From assembly GCA_030430565.1 (NCBI GenBank), contig JAUIKS010000016.1, forward strand, positions 1 through 64,000: a stretch of DNA of 64,000 nt. The letters run 5' to 3'. The translations under genes and the position numbers were made by a program. This document shows positions 34,212 to 42,130 of this stretch, in pieces; the stretch's first letter is position 1; every line of letters begins with the position of its first letter. Origin of the DNA: Polyangia bacterium. Its GTDB lineage: Bacteria; Myxococcota_A; Polyangia; Nannocystales; Nannocystaceae. The notes under the pieces were generated by a model. That model searched no databases, was not told the origin of the DNA, and saw only the letters and a program-made list of their open reading frames with translations.

Positions 34212-34227
34212 CTGGCTATCGTGACAT
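34212..34227. promoter_or_regulatory. Weak copy of the ATGTC-N6-GACAT palindrome
   Basis: CTGGCTATCGTGACAT keeps 8 of 10 half-site positions and continues GTC. It lies between two converging genes, where a promoter operator is not expected, so it may be chance. Confidence 0.2.
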
Positions 34228-34254
34228 GTCGGTACTCGCGCGGAGCGGGCGCGC

Positions 34255-35571
34255 TCACGTCGGCCAGCGCTCGAGCCCCAGCAGCCGGCGCGCGCGCAGG
34301 TCGAGCCCCAGCGCGTCGAGCGACGCGCGGCTGCAGCGATCGGCGTGCTGCGCGAGCACGCGGGCCGGCGCGTAGCGATCGTGGTGCTCATAGAAGGGAT
34401 CGCGCTCGGCCGCCGGGAACATCCGGATGTACTGGTGGAGCCGCATGCGATCGGCGTGATTCGGCGCGCTCCCGTGGAGCTGACCCCAGGACCAGATCAC
34501 GATGTCCCCGGCGCGCAGCGGCAGCTCCTGCATCCACGCGACGATCGGGTCGTCACGCTCCGGGCGGTGGCTCGCGCGCTTGTTGCCGAGCCGCTCCGGT
34601 CGCGCGCGCTCGCTGCACCACGTCTCGAGGAACTGCGTGCAGCCGGGCAGGGTGCGGTGGCAGCCGCTCCCGGGGGGTTGATCGACGAGCGCGACGAGGC
34701 CCTGGTAGCCCGGCTCGCGCCCGACGTCGCGCTCCGCGAGCCACAGCCAGGGGTTGTAGTCCCAGTGCGGGCTGATCGCCGCGTCCCAGCGCGGGCGATC
34801 CTGGCGCGTGCGCTCGCCCGCAGGTTGACCCGCCGGAGGGAGCAGGAGCCCGCGGGTCCCCCGGACCGCGCCCCAGTTGTCGATCGTCACGCGCAGGCGC
34901 TCATCCCCCCAGAGCGCGGCGAACAGCTCGTGCAGCGCGGCGTCGACCCGGTTGGCGAAGGCCTGCGGGTGAAACGCGGGGCGCGGGATCAGGAATTTTG
35001 TGGGGGACGGCCAATTGGCGGTCTCCCAGGTCTCCGGCGCGTCGGGATCGATCGGGCGGCGCGGCCCGGCGCGCTCGCGCGATGAGGCGCGCCCTCTCCC
35101 GCGCGGGCGCTCGAAGGGCATCGCGTTGATCTCCTCGAACATCGCGCGCACGCTCGCCTCGCAGGTCGCCGGCGCGAAGACGCGGACGACGACCACGCCG
35201 AGGCGATCGAGGGTGTCGCGGATGTCTTTATGATCACGTGTCGAGAAGGCCAGCGCGTAGCCGTCCTCGTCGATCGGGTAGCGCGGGAACAGGGACGCCC
35301 ACTCCGACTCGTCGCGGCTGCGCGCGCGCGGCGTGACGCGGTCCATCGCGCGCCGGATCCAGGCTCGATCGACCTCGAGCGCGGGCGCTCGCGCGCGCAC
35401 GCTCTCGACGAGCCCGTCGAGCAGCGCGGGCGCTGGCTCGGGCCGCCCGCGCCGCGCGTTGACGTGGGCCTCGACCAGCGCCATCGCGGCGTCGTACTGC
35501 TGCCGCCGCGCGGCCTTGGCCGGGCTCGCCGGTCGCCTCGAGGCGCTCCGCTTGCGATCGGTTCCTCCCAT
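34255..35571 (-). CDS. Fe(II)/2-oxoglutarate dioxygenase, phytanoyl-CoA dioxygenase-like
   Basis: This 438-residue protein has the double-stranded beta-helix metal triad: SPHWDYNPW gives the HxD pair, and the distal His is in WGQLHGSAPNH, followed by RMRLHQYIRMFP, whose Arg binds 2-oxoglutarate in the family. Members hydroxylate small molecules, lipids or natural products using O2. The N-terminal 110 residues are basic and unrelated to the catalytic core. TAGACT (35579-35584) lies 7 nt before the ATG. The adjacent polysaccharide-deacetylase-like gene, starting at 36607, ends 10 bp before it on the same strand, so the two are probably an operon. Confidence 0.85.
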   Translation of the reverse strand: MGGTDRKRSASRRPASPAKAARRQQYDAAMALVEAHVNARRGRPEPAPALLDGLVESVRARAPALEVDRAWIRRAMDRVTPRARSRDESEWASLFPRYPIDEDGYALAFSTRDHKDIRDTLDRLGVVVVRVFAPATCEASVRAMFEEINAMPFERPRGRGRASSRERAGPRRPIDPDAPETWETANWPSPTKFLIPRPAFHPQAFANRVDAALHELFAALWGDERLRVTIDNWGAVRGTRGLLLPPAGQPAGERTRQDRPRWDAAISPHWDYNPWLWLAERDVGREPGYQGLVALVDQPPGSGCHRTLPGCTQFLETWCSERARPERLGNKRASHRPERDDPIVAWMQELPLRAGDIVIWSWGQLHGSAPNHADRMRLHQYIRMFPAAERDPFYEHHDRYAPARVLAQHADRCSRASLDALGLDLRARRLLGLERWPT

Positions 35572-35578
35572 CGCCGCC

Positions 35579-35584
35579 AGTCTA
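35579..35584 (-). promoter_or_regulatory. Putative -10 box near the dioxygenase start
   Basis: TAGACT on the minus strand is 7 nt before the ATG at 35571. It overlaps the last codons of the upstream gene, so the dioxygenase could be expressed alone as well as by read-through. Confidence 0.4.
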
Positions 35585-36607
35585 CCGCCGGCGCTCGCGC
35601 GGACGCGACCTCTGCGGCCCGCCGCCGCGCGCTCGGTCGGCGCGGAGCTTGGCGCGCGCGGCCTTGGCCACGGTCGTCACGATGACCCCGTCGCGCGTCA
35701 GCTCGCGGCGTCGGTCGTGGAAGAAGTCCATGAGCGGCTTCTTCCAGCGGCCGGCCCCCTCTTGGTGACAGCCGACGTTGAGGAACACGGGCTGCTCGCG
35801 TGACCGGGCGAGCGCGAGCAAGGCGTCGAAGGTCTTCACCATGTAGCGCGCGCTCGCGTAGTCCGAGATTCCGCCGTTGCCGGGCATCTCGAGGATGCTC
35901 GCGTCCTGCGAGCGCACGACGTAGGGCTGCGTCATGGGCGTGATCGCGCGGCCCTGGGTCGCGCGCAGGTTGAGCGCGTTCGCTCGCTCGCCGCTCGTGA
36001 TGGCTCGCTCGCCCCAGAGGTCGACGAGGTAGCCGGCGAGCTCGTTGCGCGCGCCGGTCGTGTCGCGGAGGTCCCCGCGCCGCCCCGGGCGGAAGCCGCG
36101 GGAGATGACCGCGGGCGGGAAGGCCGAGCAGTCATAGCGAAAGCCCAGGGCCATGAGCGCCTCGAACACGCAGTCGCTGGTCATGGCGCCGCCGCAGCGG
36201 AAGCCGTGGACCGTGACGCCGAGCTTGGTCTGCAGCAGCTCGCGCGCGCACGCGAGGATCGTCTGAGCGCCGGCGCCGTAGGCCCCGAGGGGCACGCCGT
36301 GGCCCGTGCCGTCGCCGTTCCAGTCCGGGTAGGCGAGGAAGCGCAGCCCCGCGAATTTGACCAGCTCGCGCCAGCAGTGGACGTGCAGCGCGATCTCGTC
36401 GCCCTTGGGGATCACGCGGCGAATGACCCTCGCGGGGTCGGTGCCGGCGCGCGCGTGGAGCCAGTAGGTCGGGCAGATGAAGTGGGTGAAGGGGACGTGG
36501 GCGCCGAGACTCGCTCGAATCGCGGCGCGCGTCGCCTGGAGATCGTCGAGCGAGCGGAGGTGCTCACCCTCCCAATCGACGGTGACAGAGACAAACAGCG
36601 TGGCCAT
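35582..36607 (-). CDS. Polysaccharide deacetylase-like protein
   Basis: This 341-residue NodB-like (beta/alpha)7 protein has TVDWEGE as the metal-binding Asp motif near the N-terminus, DEIALHVHCW as the His-x-His metal motif, HGFRCGGAM as the motif with the catalytic-site Arg, and VFLNVGCHQEGAG as the late His motif. Family members remove acetyl or related groups from cell-wall or exopolysaccharides. The first motif departs from the usual TFDDG, so activity is uncertain. The start MATLFVSV is preceded by GGAGGG, and the longer upstream frame was rejected. It is probably co-transcribed with the dioxygenase (10 bp apart). Confidence 0.8.
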   Translation of the reverse strand: MATLFVSVTVDWEGEHLRSLDDLQATRAAIRASLGAHVPFTHFICPTYWLHARAGTDPARVIRRVIPKGDEIALHVHCWRELVKFAGLRFLAYPDWNGDGTGHGVPLGAYGAGAQTILACARELLQTKLGVTVHGFRCGGAMTSDCVFEALMALGFRYDCSAFPPAVISRGFRPGRRGDLRDTTGARNELAGYLVDLWGERAITSGERANALNLRATQGRAITPMTQPYVVRSQDASILEMPGNGGISDYASARYMVKTFDALLALARSREQPVFLNVGCHQEGAGRWKKPLMDFFHDRRRELTRDGVIVTTVAKAARAKLRADRARGGGPQRSRPRERRR

Positions 36608-37002
36608 GACGGCCCTCCAGAACAGCAGCGGGATCAACGGGATCACGACGCTCAGCGCCGCGCTGAGACGCCCGCGCGTCGGCCCGAAGCCGATAACAGG
36701 CGCGCTCAGGCGCGCTGAGCGTCGTATGAACGAGAGGACATGCAGAGCGCGGGCGTCGATCGGCGTGATCGACGACGGCGCTCAACCAACGAGATCAGGC
36801 CCCTCGGGCACGAAGGCGCGCGACGTAGCCGCGCACGCTCGCCACGGGGGCGGTGATGTTGGTCGACGATGCATGACATCCGCTCGGGCCCCATTGACCC
36901 GACGCGTCTTCGGTCTACGCGCGAGGTGGGCGGGAGTCAAGCGACCCCGCGGCCTGAATCCCTGGACCGCGCCGGAGCGCGGGTTGCTATGCTCGGCGCG
37001 GC
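36608..37002. other. Divergent intergenic region, no supported gene
   Basis: No coding frame with recognisable protein character was found. TATGCT at 36988-36993, 9 nt before the GTG at 37003, is the likely -10 of the YgjP-like gene. Confidence 0.45.
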
Positions 37003-37497
37003 GTGAAGTACCTCGCGCACTACTCCGAGGGCCTGCGCGCGCAGGTCCAGTCGCTCCTCGACGAGGGCCAGCTCGACGCGTGGCTGCGCCGGCGCTATCC
37101 CGCGCTCGACGAGGGCCACGAGCTGCAGAGCAACGCCGCGCTCTACAACTTCGCCGTGGGCATCAAGCGGGCCAAGATGGCGTCGTCGAGGCCGCTCAGC
37201 AAGGTCCGCTACTGCGACAAGATCAGCACGCTCAACCACGCGCTGGGCCTGCACACCTACGCCGCGCGGGTGCAGGGCGCGAAGGTCAAGACCAAGCACG
37301 AGATCCGGGTGGCGAGCGTGTTCAAGCGCGGCCCCGTCGAGTTCGTCGAGATGATCGTGGTGCACGAGCTCGCGCACCTGCGGGAGCGCGATCACAACAA
37401 GGCGTTTTATCGCCTATGTCGACACATGCTGCCGGATTACGATCGCGTCGAGTTTGATATGCGCGTGTGGCTCACGCTGATCGACACGCGCCGTTAG
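37003..37497 (+). CDS. ygjP: YgjP-like metalloprotein (DUF45 family)
   Basis: This encodes 164 residues from GTG. The zinc motif is VVHELAHLRERDHNKAFYRL, i.e. HELxH with the third His in xHNxAF, exactly as in E. coli YgjP and DUF45 proteins; LGLHTYAARVQG and EIRVASVF are further family landmarks. The fold is related to M48/WLM/SprT metalloproteases, and E. coli YgjP has been reported as a nucleotide (UTP) pyrophosphatase, so the substrate is open. It is cytoplasmic, with no signal peptide. TATGCT lies 9 nt upstream of the start, so the mRNA probably has almost no leader. The TerB-like gene follows 76 bp later on the same strand. Confidence 0.88.
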   Translation: MKYLAHYSEGLRAQVQSLLDEGQLDAWLRRRYPALDEGHELQSNAALYNFAVGIKRAKMASSRPLSKVRYCDKISTLNHALGLHTYAARVQGAKVKTKHEIRVASVFKRGPVEFVEMIVVHELAHLRERDHNKAFYRLCRHMLPDYDRVEFDMRVWLTLIDTRR

Positions 37498-37560
37498 CAG
37501 CGTACCTGAGTATGCGACGAGCCGCGTCGCTTCGCCCTTCCGCCGCGACCGGCGGGAGGC

Positions 37561-37566
37561 TACATT
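37561..37566 (+). promoter_or_regulatory. Putative -10 box of the TerB-like gene
   Basis: TACATT ends 7 nt before the ATG at 37574, suggesting a leaderless transcript independent of the YgjP-like gene. Confidence 0.45.
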
Positions 37567-37573
37567 CGGCGTC

Positions 37574-38383
37574 ATGTCCGACGGGGGCCGAATCATCGTC
37601 GCGTTGATTGACAGCGCGTTTAAACATCATACCGAATACAATGAGGTTTCGGCGGACGTCGAGCAGCGCGTCGCGGACGCGTCGGGCATGTGCCTCGAAT
37701 TCCGGTTCGACGTCCCGATGCCGCGGGGCGCGATCGCGGCCGCGAGGCTCTCGAGTAAATGGGGCTGGCCGGTGGCGAGCCGGGACGAGGCGCTGTTCAG
37801 CGACAGCGCCGGGAATTTCCTCGCGGCGTCGTATATCTCGCGTCAGCGCTGCCTCGTGTCGATCCCCTACGGCGTGCTCGAGCTGCGAAAAGCAGGCCTC
37901 TATCACCTGAACGTAAAGGCGATGCTGCCCGACGCGCGCGGCGGCGTGACCCCGATCGGCGAGACGACGAAGAAGGTGGCGCTGCCGGTCGCGCCGCCCT
38001 GGAAAAAGATAGAGTATTTGTGGCCGTTAATCTCGCTCTGTATGGCGGTCGTGCGCGCTGACAGCTCCGTCGTGCGGGAGGAGATCGGCCCGCTGAAGCG
38101 GTGGCTCACCGACGAATACGGGCTGAAGCCGGAGGATATGCGGGGGCTGCGGCTCGCGATGCGAAATACGAATATCGGCGCGATTGAGCCGCTCGTCTCG
38201 CGGGTCCGTAATCGCCTCACGATGCTCAGCGCGCAGGAGCTGATGGAGCTATTGTTTCGAGTGGCGCTCTACGACGGTGGCGTCAATAGCGACGAGCTCG
38301 AGACGCTTCGCGTGGTCGCGTCGAGCTGCGAACTCGACAACACGGCGTGGTCGAAGCTGGTCCAGCGCTACGGCGCGGTTTGA
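37574..38383 (+). CDS. Protein with C-terminal TerB-like domain
   Basis: This encodes 269 residues. The N-terminal part (1-135) is beta-rich (CLEFRFDVPMPRGA, CLVSIPYGVLEL, GLYHLNVKAML) and not recognised; it may be a ligand-binding sandwich. The C-terminal part (about 140-265) matches the TerB-like helical fold: LWPLISLCMAVVRADSSV..., RWLTDEYGL, MELLFRVALYDGGVNSDEL, with acidic residues at helix starts as in metal-binding TerB domains. TerB-like domains occur in stress and membrane-associated complexes. The gene uses more A/T-ending codons in its first 100 bp than its neighbours. Confidence 0.75.
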   Translation: MSDGGRIIVALIDSAFKHHTEYNEVSADVEQRVADASGMCLEFRFDVPMPRGAIAAARLSSKWGWPVASRDEALFSDSAGNFLAASYISRQRCLVSIPYGVLELRKAGLYHLNVKAMLPDARGGVTPIGETTKKVALPVAPPWKKIEYLWPLISLCMAVVRADSSVVREEIGPLKRWLTDEYGLKPEDMRGLRLAMRNTNIGAIEPLVSRVRNRLTMLSAQELMELLFRVALYDGGVNSDELETLRVVASSCELDNTAWSKLVQRYGAV

Positions 38384-38404
38384 GCCGCCGGCGCGAATCC
38401 GTGC

Positions 38405-38429
38405 GCGCGCGGCCGGGCGGACCGCGCGC
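38405..38429 (+). terminator. GC-rich hairpin after the TerB-like gene
   Basis: GCGCGCGG and CCGCGCGC pair perfectly around a 9-nt loop, 21 bp after the stop codon. There is no following T tract, so intrinsic termination is uncertain in this GC-rich genome. Confidence 0.3.
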
Positions 38430-38536
38430 GGCGGCCCGCGGGTCGCCGCGCGCTCACGCGCGCGGGGGTGACGGACTCGCGCAGGTTTGCATACCTGTCG
38501 TTATGGTCATATCAATGAGGGCCCGCGTGGTCGATC

Positions 38537-40339
38537 ATGTTGAGCTGCCTCCCGGTTCAAGACCCTCACCCGGAGCGTCGCGCGCGCCAGCTCGTCCGCG
38601 CGCGCGAGGACTATCGCTGGAGCTACGAGTACCCGCCGGGCGTAGCGATGGCCGCCGCGCTGCCCCCACGCGAGGCGTTCTCGCTCGCCTACCTCGCGCG
38701 CGTGCTCGAGCTCGACGTCCGCATCGCCGCGAACCACGCGAGCTCGCTGGTCGCGCGGCTGCTGCGTCCGGACGCGTCGGCGCCGCGACGCTCGCTGCGC
38801 TGGCGTCTGCGCGAGCTCAACCCGGCGGCGGTCATGAGCGCCGCCTCGAGCACGACGCGGGCGCTGACCGGTCGTCTGCGGGGCGCGCTCGAGTCGGCGG
38901 AGGGCTGCGCGGCGAGCTACGAGCGGCTGTTTACGACCCTCGAGCCCCCCGCCTGCGCCGCGTTCTATCGCCGCGGTCGTGACCCCCGCGAGCAGGACCT
39001 GATGTTCGCGTGGCAGCGCGTCGCGGGCGTGAACCCGATGATCCTGCGCCGCGTCGACGACGATCGTCACGCGCTGCGCAAGCTCCCGATCACCGACGCG
39101 CTGTACCGCCGCGTGATGGGCGAGGACTCGCTCGCGGCCGCGATCTCCGAGGGGCGGCTGTTCGTCGCCGACTACGAGCTGCTCGACGACCTCCCGCGCG
39201 CTCGCTCCGACTCCGGGCGCCAGAAGTATCTCTACGCCCCGATCGCGCTGTTCGCGTGGCAGCGCCCCTCCGGCGCGGCGCCGGCGGGCGCGCTCGTGCC
39301 CGTGGCGATCCAGTGCGATCAGACCCCGGGCCCCGAGACGCCGATCTGGACGCCGCTCGACGGTTGGCGCTGGCGGATGGCGAAGACGACGGTGCAGATC
39401 GCCGACGGCAATCACCATCAGACGATCACCCATCTCGCGTTCACCCATCTGATCGCCGAGGCCTTCATCGTCTCCGCGCACCGACAGCTCGCCGAGCGCC
39501 ACCCCGTGCACGCGCTGCTCCGCCCGCACTTCGAGTTCACGCTGGCGATCAACGACACCGCGTCGAACAACCTGATCGCGCCGGGCGGGGAGGTCGAGGC
39601 CGTGCTCGGGACCACGCTCAACGGGTCGCTCTCGCTGACCGCGGACGCGCTCGCGGGCTTTGAGCTCGCGAGTCGGGTGCCGGCGGGAGACCTGCGCGCG
39701 CGCGGCCTCGACGACCGCGCGTCGTTGCCCGAGTGCCCCTACCGCGACGACATCCTCCCGCTGTGGGAGGCGATCCACGACTGGGTCGACGGCTACCTGC
39801 GGGTGTTCTACCGCGAGGACGCGGACGTGCGCGGCGACGTAGAGATCCAGGCCTGGGTCCGCGAGCTCGCGGGCCCCAGCGGCGGCCGGCTGCCGGGGAT
39901 CGGCGAGGTGCCGACGATCGCCGCGCTCGCGCGCCTCGTCGCGTTCTTCATCTGGACCGTCACCGCGCAGCACTCGGCGGTCAACTTCTCGCAGTACGCG
40001 TTTATGAGCTACGTGCCCAATATGCCAGGTGCCGGCTACGCGCCCGCGCCGGGGCCCTACACGCCCGACACCGAGGAGTCCTGGCGCGCCATGCTGACGC
40101 CGCTGGAGGACGCGGTCCGGCAGTGCGACATCGTGTTTCAGCTCTCGAACATTCAGCGCAACCACCTCGGGCGCTACCCCGCGATGTACTTCCCCGCGCG
40201 CGCCGTTCAGCGGCGGCTCGCGGCCTTTCAGGCGCGGCTCGCCGAGCTCGAGCTCGAGATCGCGGCGCGTGAGCGCGGGCGGCTGCTGCCGTACCCGTTC
40301 CTGATGCCGTCTCGGATCCCGCAGAGCATTCACATCTAG
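38537..40339 (+). CDS. Lipoxygenase 1
   Basis: This 600-residue non-heme iron dioxygenase probably inserts O2 into polyunsaturated fatty acids to give hydroperoxides. The iron ligands of the family are all present: H299 and H304 (HLAFTH), H479 and N483 (QHSAVN), and the C-terminal Ile 600 (SIHI). WRMAKTTVQIAD and LLRPHFEFTLAIND are further family landmarks. No PLAT/C2 domain or signal peptide is present, and the length equals the catalytic domain alone plus an N-terminal extension. It is the first of three co-directional lipoxygenase genes, with 3 bp to the next. The region before it is AT-rich with several possible -10 hexamers; no ribosome site is clear. Confidence 0.95.
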   Translation: MLSCLPVQDPHPERRARQLVRAREDYRWSYEYPPGVAMAAALPPREAFSLAYLARVLELDVRIAANHASSLVARLLRPDASAPRRSLRWRLRELNPAAVMSAASSTTRALTGRLRGALESAEGCAASYERLFTTLEPPACAAFYRRGRDPREQDLMFAWQRVAGVNPMILRRVDDDRHALRKLPITDALYRRVMGEDSLAAAISEGRLFVADYELLDDLPRARSDSGRQKYLYAPIALFAWQRPSGAAPAGALVPVAIQCDQTPGPETPIWTPLDGWRWRMAKTTVQIADGNHHQTITHLAFTHLIAEAFIVSAHRQLAERHPVHALLRPHFEFTLAINDTASNNLIAPGGEVEAVLGTTLNGSLSLTADALAGFELASRVPAGDLRARGLDDRASLPECPYRDDILPLWEAIHDWVDGYLRVFYREDADVRGDVEIQAWVRELAGPSGGRLPGIGEVPTIAALARLVAFFIWTVTAQHSAVNFSQYAFMSYVPNMPGAGYAPAPGPYTPDTEESWRAMLTPLEDAVRQCDIVFQLSNIQRNHLGRYPAMYFPARAVQRRLAAFQARLAELELEIAARERGRLLPYPFLMPSRIPQSIHI

Positions 40340-40342
40340 ACG

Positions 40343-42106
40343 ATGCCGAGCCTGCCGCAGCACGACCCTCGACCCACGCGCCGTCAGCGGCAGCTCGCGG
40401 AGGCGCGCGCGCGCTACCGGTTCTGTCGACACGGGGAGCTCGGCGTTCCGGTGCTCGAGGCGCTCCCGCCCGAGGAGCGCTTCGGCGCGCGCGCGGTCGC
40501 GTCAGCCGGGCGGCTCGCGCTCGAGATCGGCGCGAACCAACTCGCGCGACGGGGCGTCGATCGGGCTCGACGCGCGCGTGAGCGCGTGCGCGCGTGGGCG
40601 GGGGAGGGGGGGCTGCTCACGCGCGTCGCGCCCGGCCTCGCGCCGACGAGACGACCTACTACGCCCCCTGCGTCGCGCTCGAGCCGCGAGCGAGCCGCGG
40701 CCGCGCTGCGCTCGACGCTCGCGCCGTCCGTGGCGCGGTGGAGCGACGCGCGGCGTCCTGCGCTCGAGGATCGCCTGTTCGCGTGGGAGCGCCTCGCCGG
40801 CGTCAACCCCCTCAACCTCCGCCGGATCGAGCGCGTGCCCGATCACTTCCCGGTCTCCGACGAGCTCGTGCGGCGCGTGCTCGCGGACGGCGACACGCTC
40901 GCCGCGGCCGCGGGCGAGGGCCGGCTGCTGCTCGGTGACTGGGGTGCTCTCGAGGACATGCCCAACGGGGCCTACGCCGGTCAGCCCAAGTTCGTGCACG
41001 CTCCGCTGGCGCTGTTCGTCGCGCGCCGGCCCTCGGGCGCCGCGCCGGCGCGCGCGCTCGCGCCGGTCGCGATCCAGTGCGCGCAGCGCCCGGGCCCGCG
41101 CGCGCCGGTGCTGTGCCCGCTCGACGGCGTCCGCTGGCGGATGGCGAAGACCGTGGTGCAGGTCGCCGACCTCAACGTCCACGAGCTCCAGCTGCACCTC
41201 GGCCGCTGTCACTTCCTCGTCGAGCTGTTCGCCGTGGCGGCGCGTCGGCGGCTCGCCGCGACGCACCCGATCATGGTCCTGCTCGCGCCGCACCTGCAGC
41301 ACACGCTGGCGATCAACGAGCTCGCCAAGCGAGAGCTGCTGGTCTCGGGCGGAGAGGTCGACGAGCTGCTCGCGGGCACGCGCGCCGGATCGCTCGCGCT
41401 GATCCGGCGCGCCGTCGAGGACTTCGAATTGGGGCCGGCGCTGTTCGACGAGGACCTGCGCCGGCGCGGCCTTGATGATCGCGACGCGCTCCCGGTCTAC
41501 CCGTGGCGAGACGACGGCGCGCCGCTGTGGGACGCGATCCAGCGCTGGGTCGGCGACTACATCGATCGCTACTACCCCGACGAATTCTACCGCGCGCAAG
41601 ATACCGAGCTGCGCGGCTGGCTGGGCGAGCTGGTCGATCGTGACGGCGCGGGGCTGTCGGGTCTCGGCGCGATCGATGACCTGACCGCGCTCAAGCGCCT
41701 GCTCAGCTTCCTGGTGTTCACGTGCAGCGCGCTGCACTCCGCGATCAACTACTCCCAGTACTCGCTCGCTGGCTACATGCCGAGCATGCCCTGCGCCGCC
41801 TTCGCGCCGGCGCCGACCCTCGAGACGCCCGACGCGGCGAGCGCCTGGGACGAGATGCTGATGCCGCCGGAACTCGCCGCGCGCCAGCTCGAGTTCTTCT
41901 ACCGGCAGTCGCGGCTGCGACTGAACCTCCTCGGAGAGTACCCGCGCGCCGGCTTCAGCGACGATGAGCGGGTCGCCGCCGCGCTCCAGCGATTCCGCCG
42001 TCGCCTCGACGCGCTCGATGTCGAGTCGCGCGCGCGAGACCAGCATCGACCGCGCTCCTACCCCTGGCTGCAGCCCTCGCGGATCCCGGCGAGCGTGCAC
42101 ATCTGA
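40343..42106 (+). CDS. Lipoxygenase 2
   Basis: This 587-residue member of the same family has ligands H285 and H290 (HLGRCH), H465 and N469 (LHSAIN), and C-terminal Ile 587 (SVHI). The active-site segment differs from lipoxygenase 1 (HELQLHLGRCHFLVELF), so the regio- or substrate specificity may differ. The gene begins 3 bp after the stop of lipoxygenase 1, implying translational coupling. The Arg-rich stretch at about 100-120 is a linker not shared with the first copy. It is cytoplasmic or peripheral, since no signal peptide is visible. Confidence 0.95.
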   Translation: MPSLPQHDPRPTRRQRQLAEARARYRFCRHGELGVPVLEALPPEERFGARAVASAGRLALEIGANQLARRGVDRARRARERVRAWAGEGGLLTRVAPGLAPTRRPTTPPASRSSRERAAAALRSTLAPSVARWSDARRPALEDRLFAWERLAGVNPLNLRRIERVPDHFPVSDELVRRVLADGDTLAAAAGEGRLLLGDWGALEDMPNGAYAGQPKFVHAPLALFVARRPSGAAPARALAPVAIQCAQRPGPRAPVLCPLDGVRWRMAKTVVQVADLNVHELQLHLGRCHFLVELFAVAARRRLAATHPIMVLLAPHLQHTLAINELAKRELLVSGGEVDELLAGTRAGSLALIRRAVEDFELGPALFDEDLRRRGLDDRDALPVYPWRDDGAPLWDAIQRWVGDYIDRYYPDEFYRAQDTELRGWLGELVDRDGAGLSGLGAIDDLTALKRLLSFLVFTCSALHSAINYSQYSLAGYMPSMPCAAFAPAPTLETPDAASAWDEMLMPPELAARQLEFFYRQSRLRLNLLGEYPRAGFSDDERVAAALQRFRRRLDALDVESRARDQHRPRSYPWLQPSRIPASVHI

Positions 42107-42130
42107 ACCCGCGAGCCGCCGCGAGCCGCC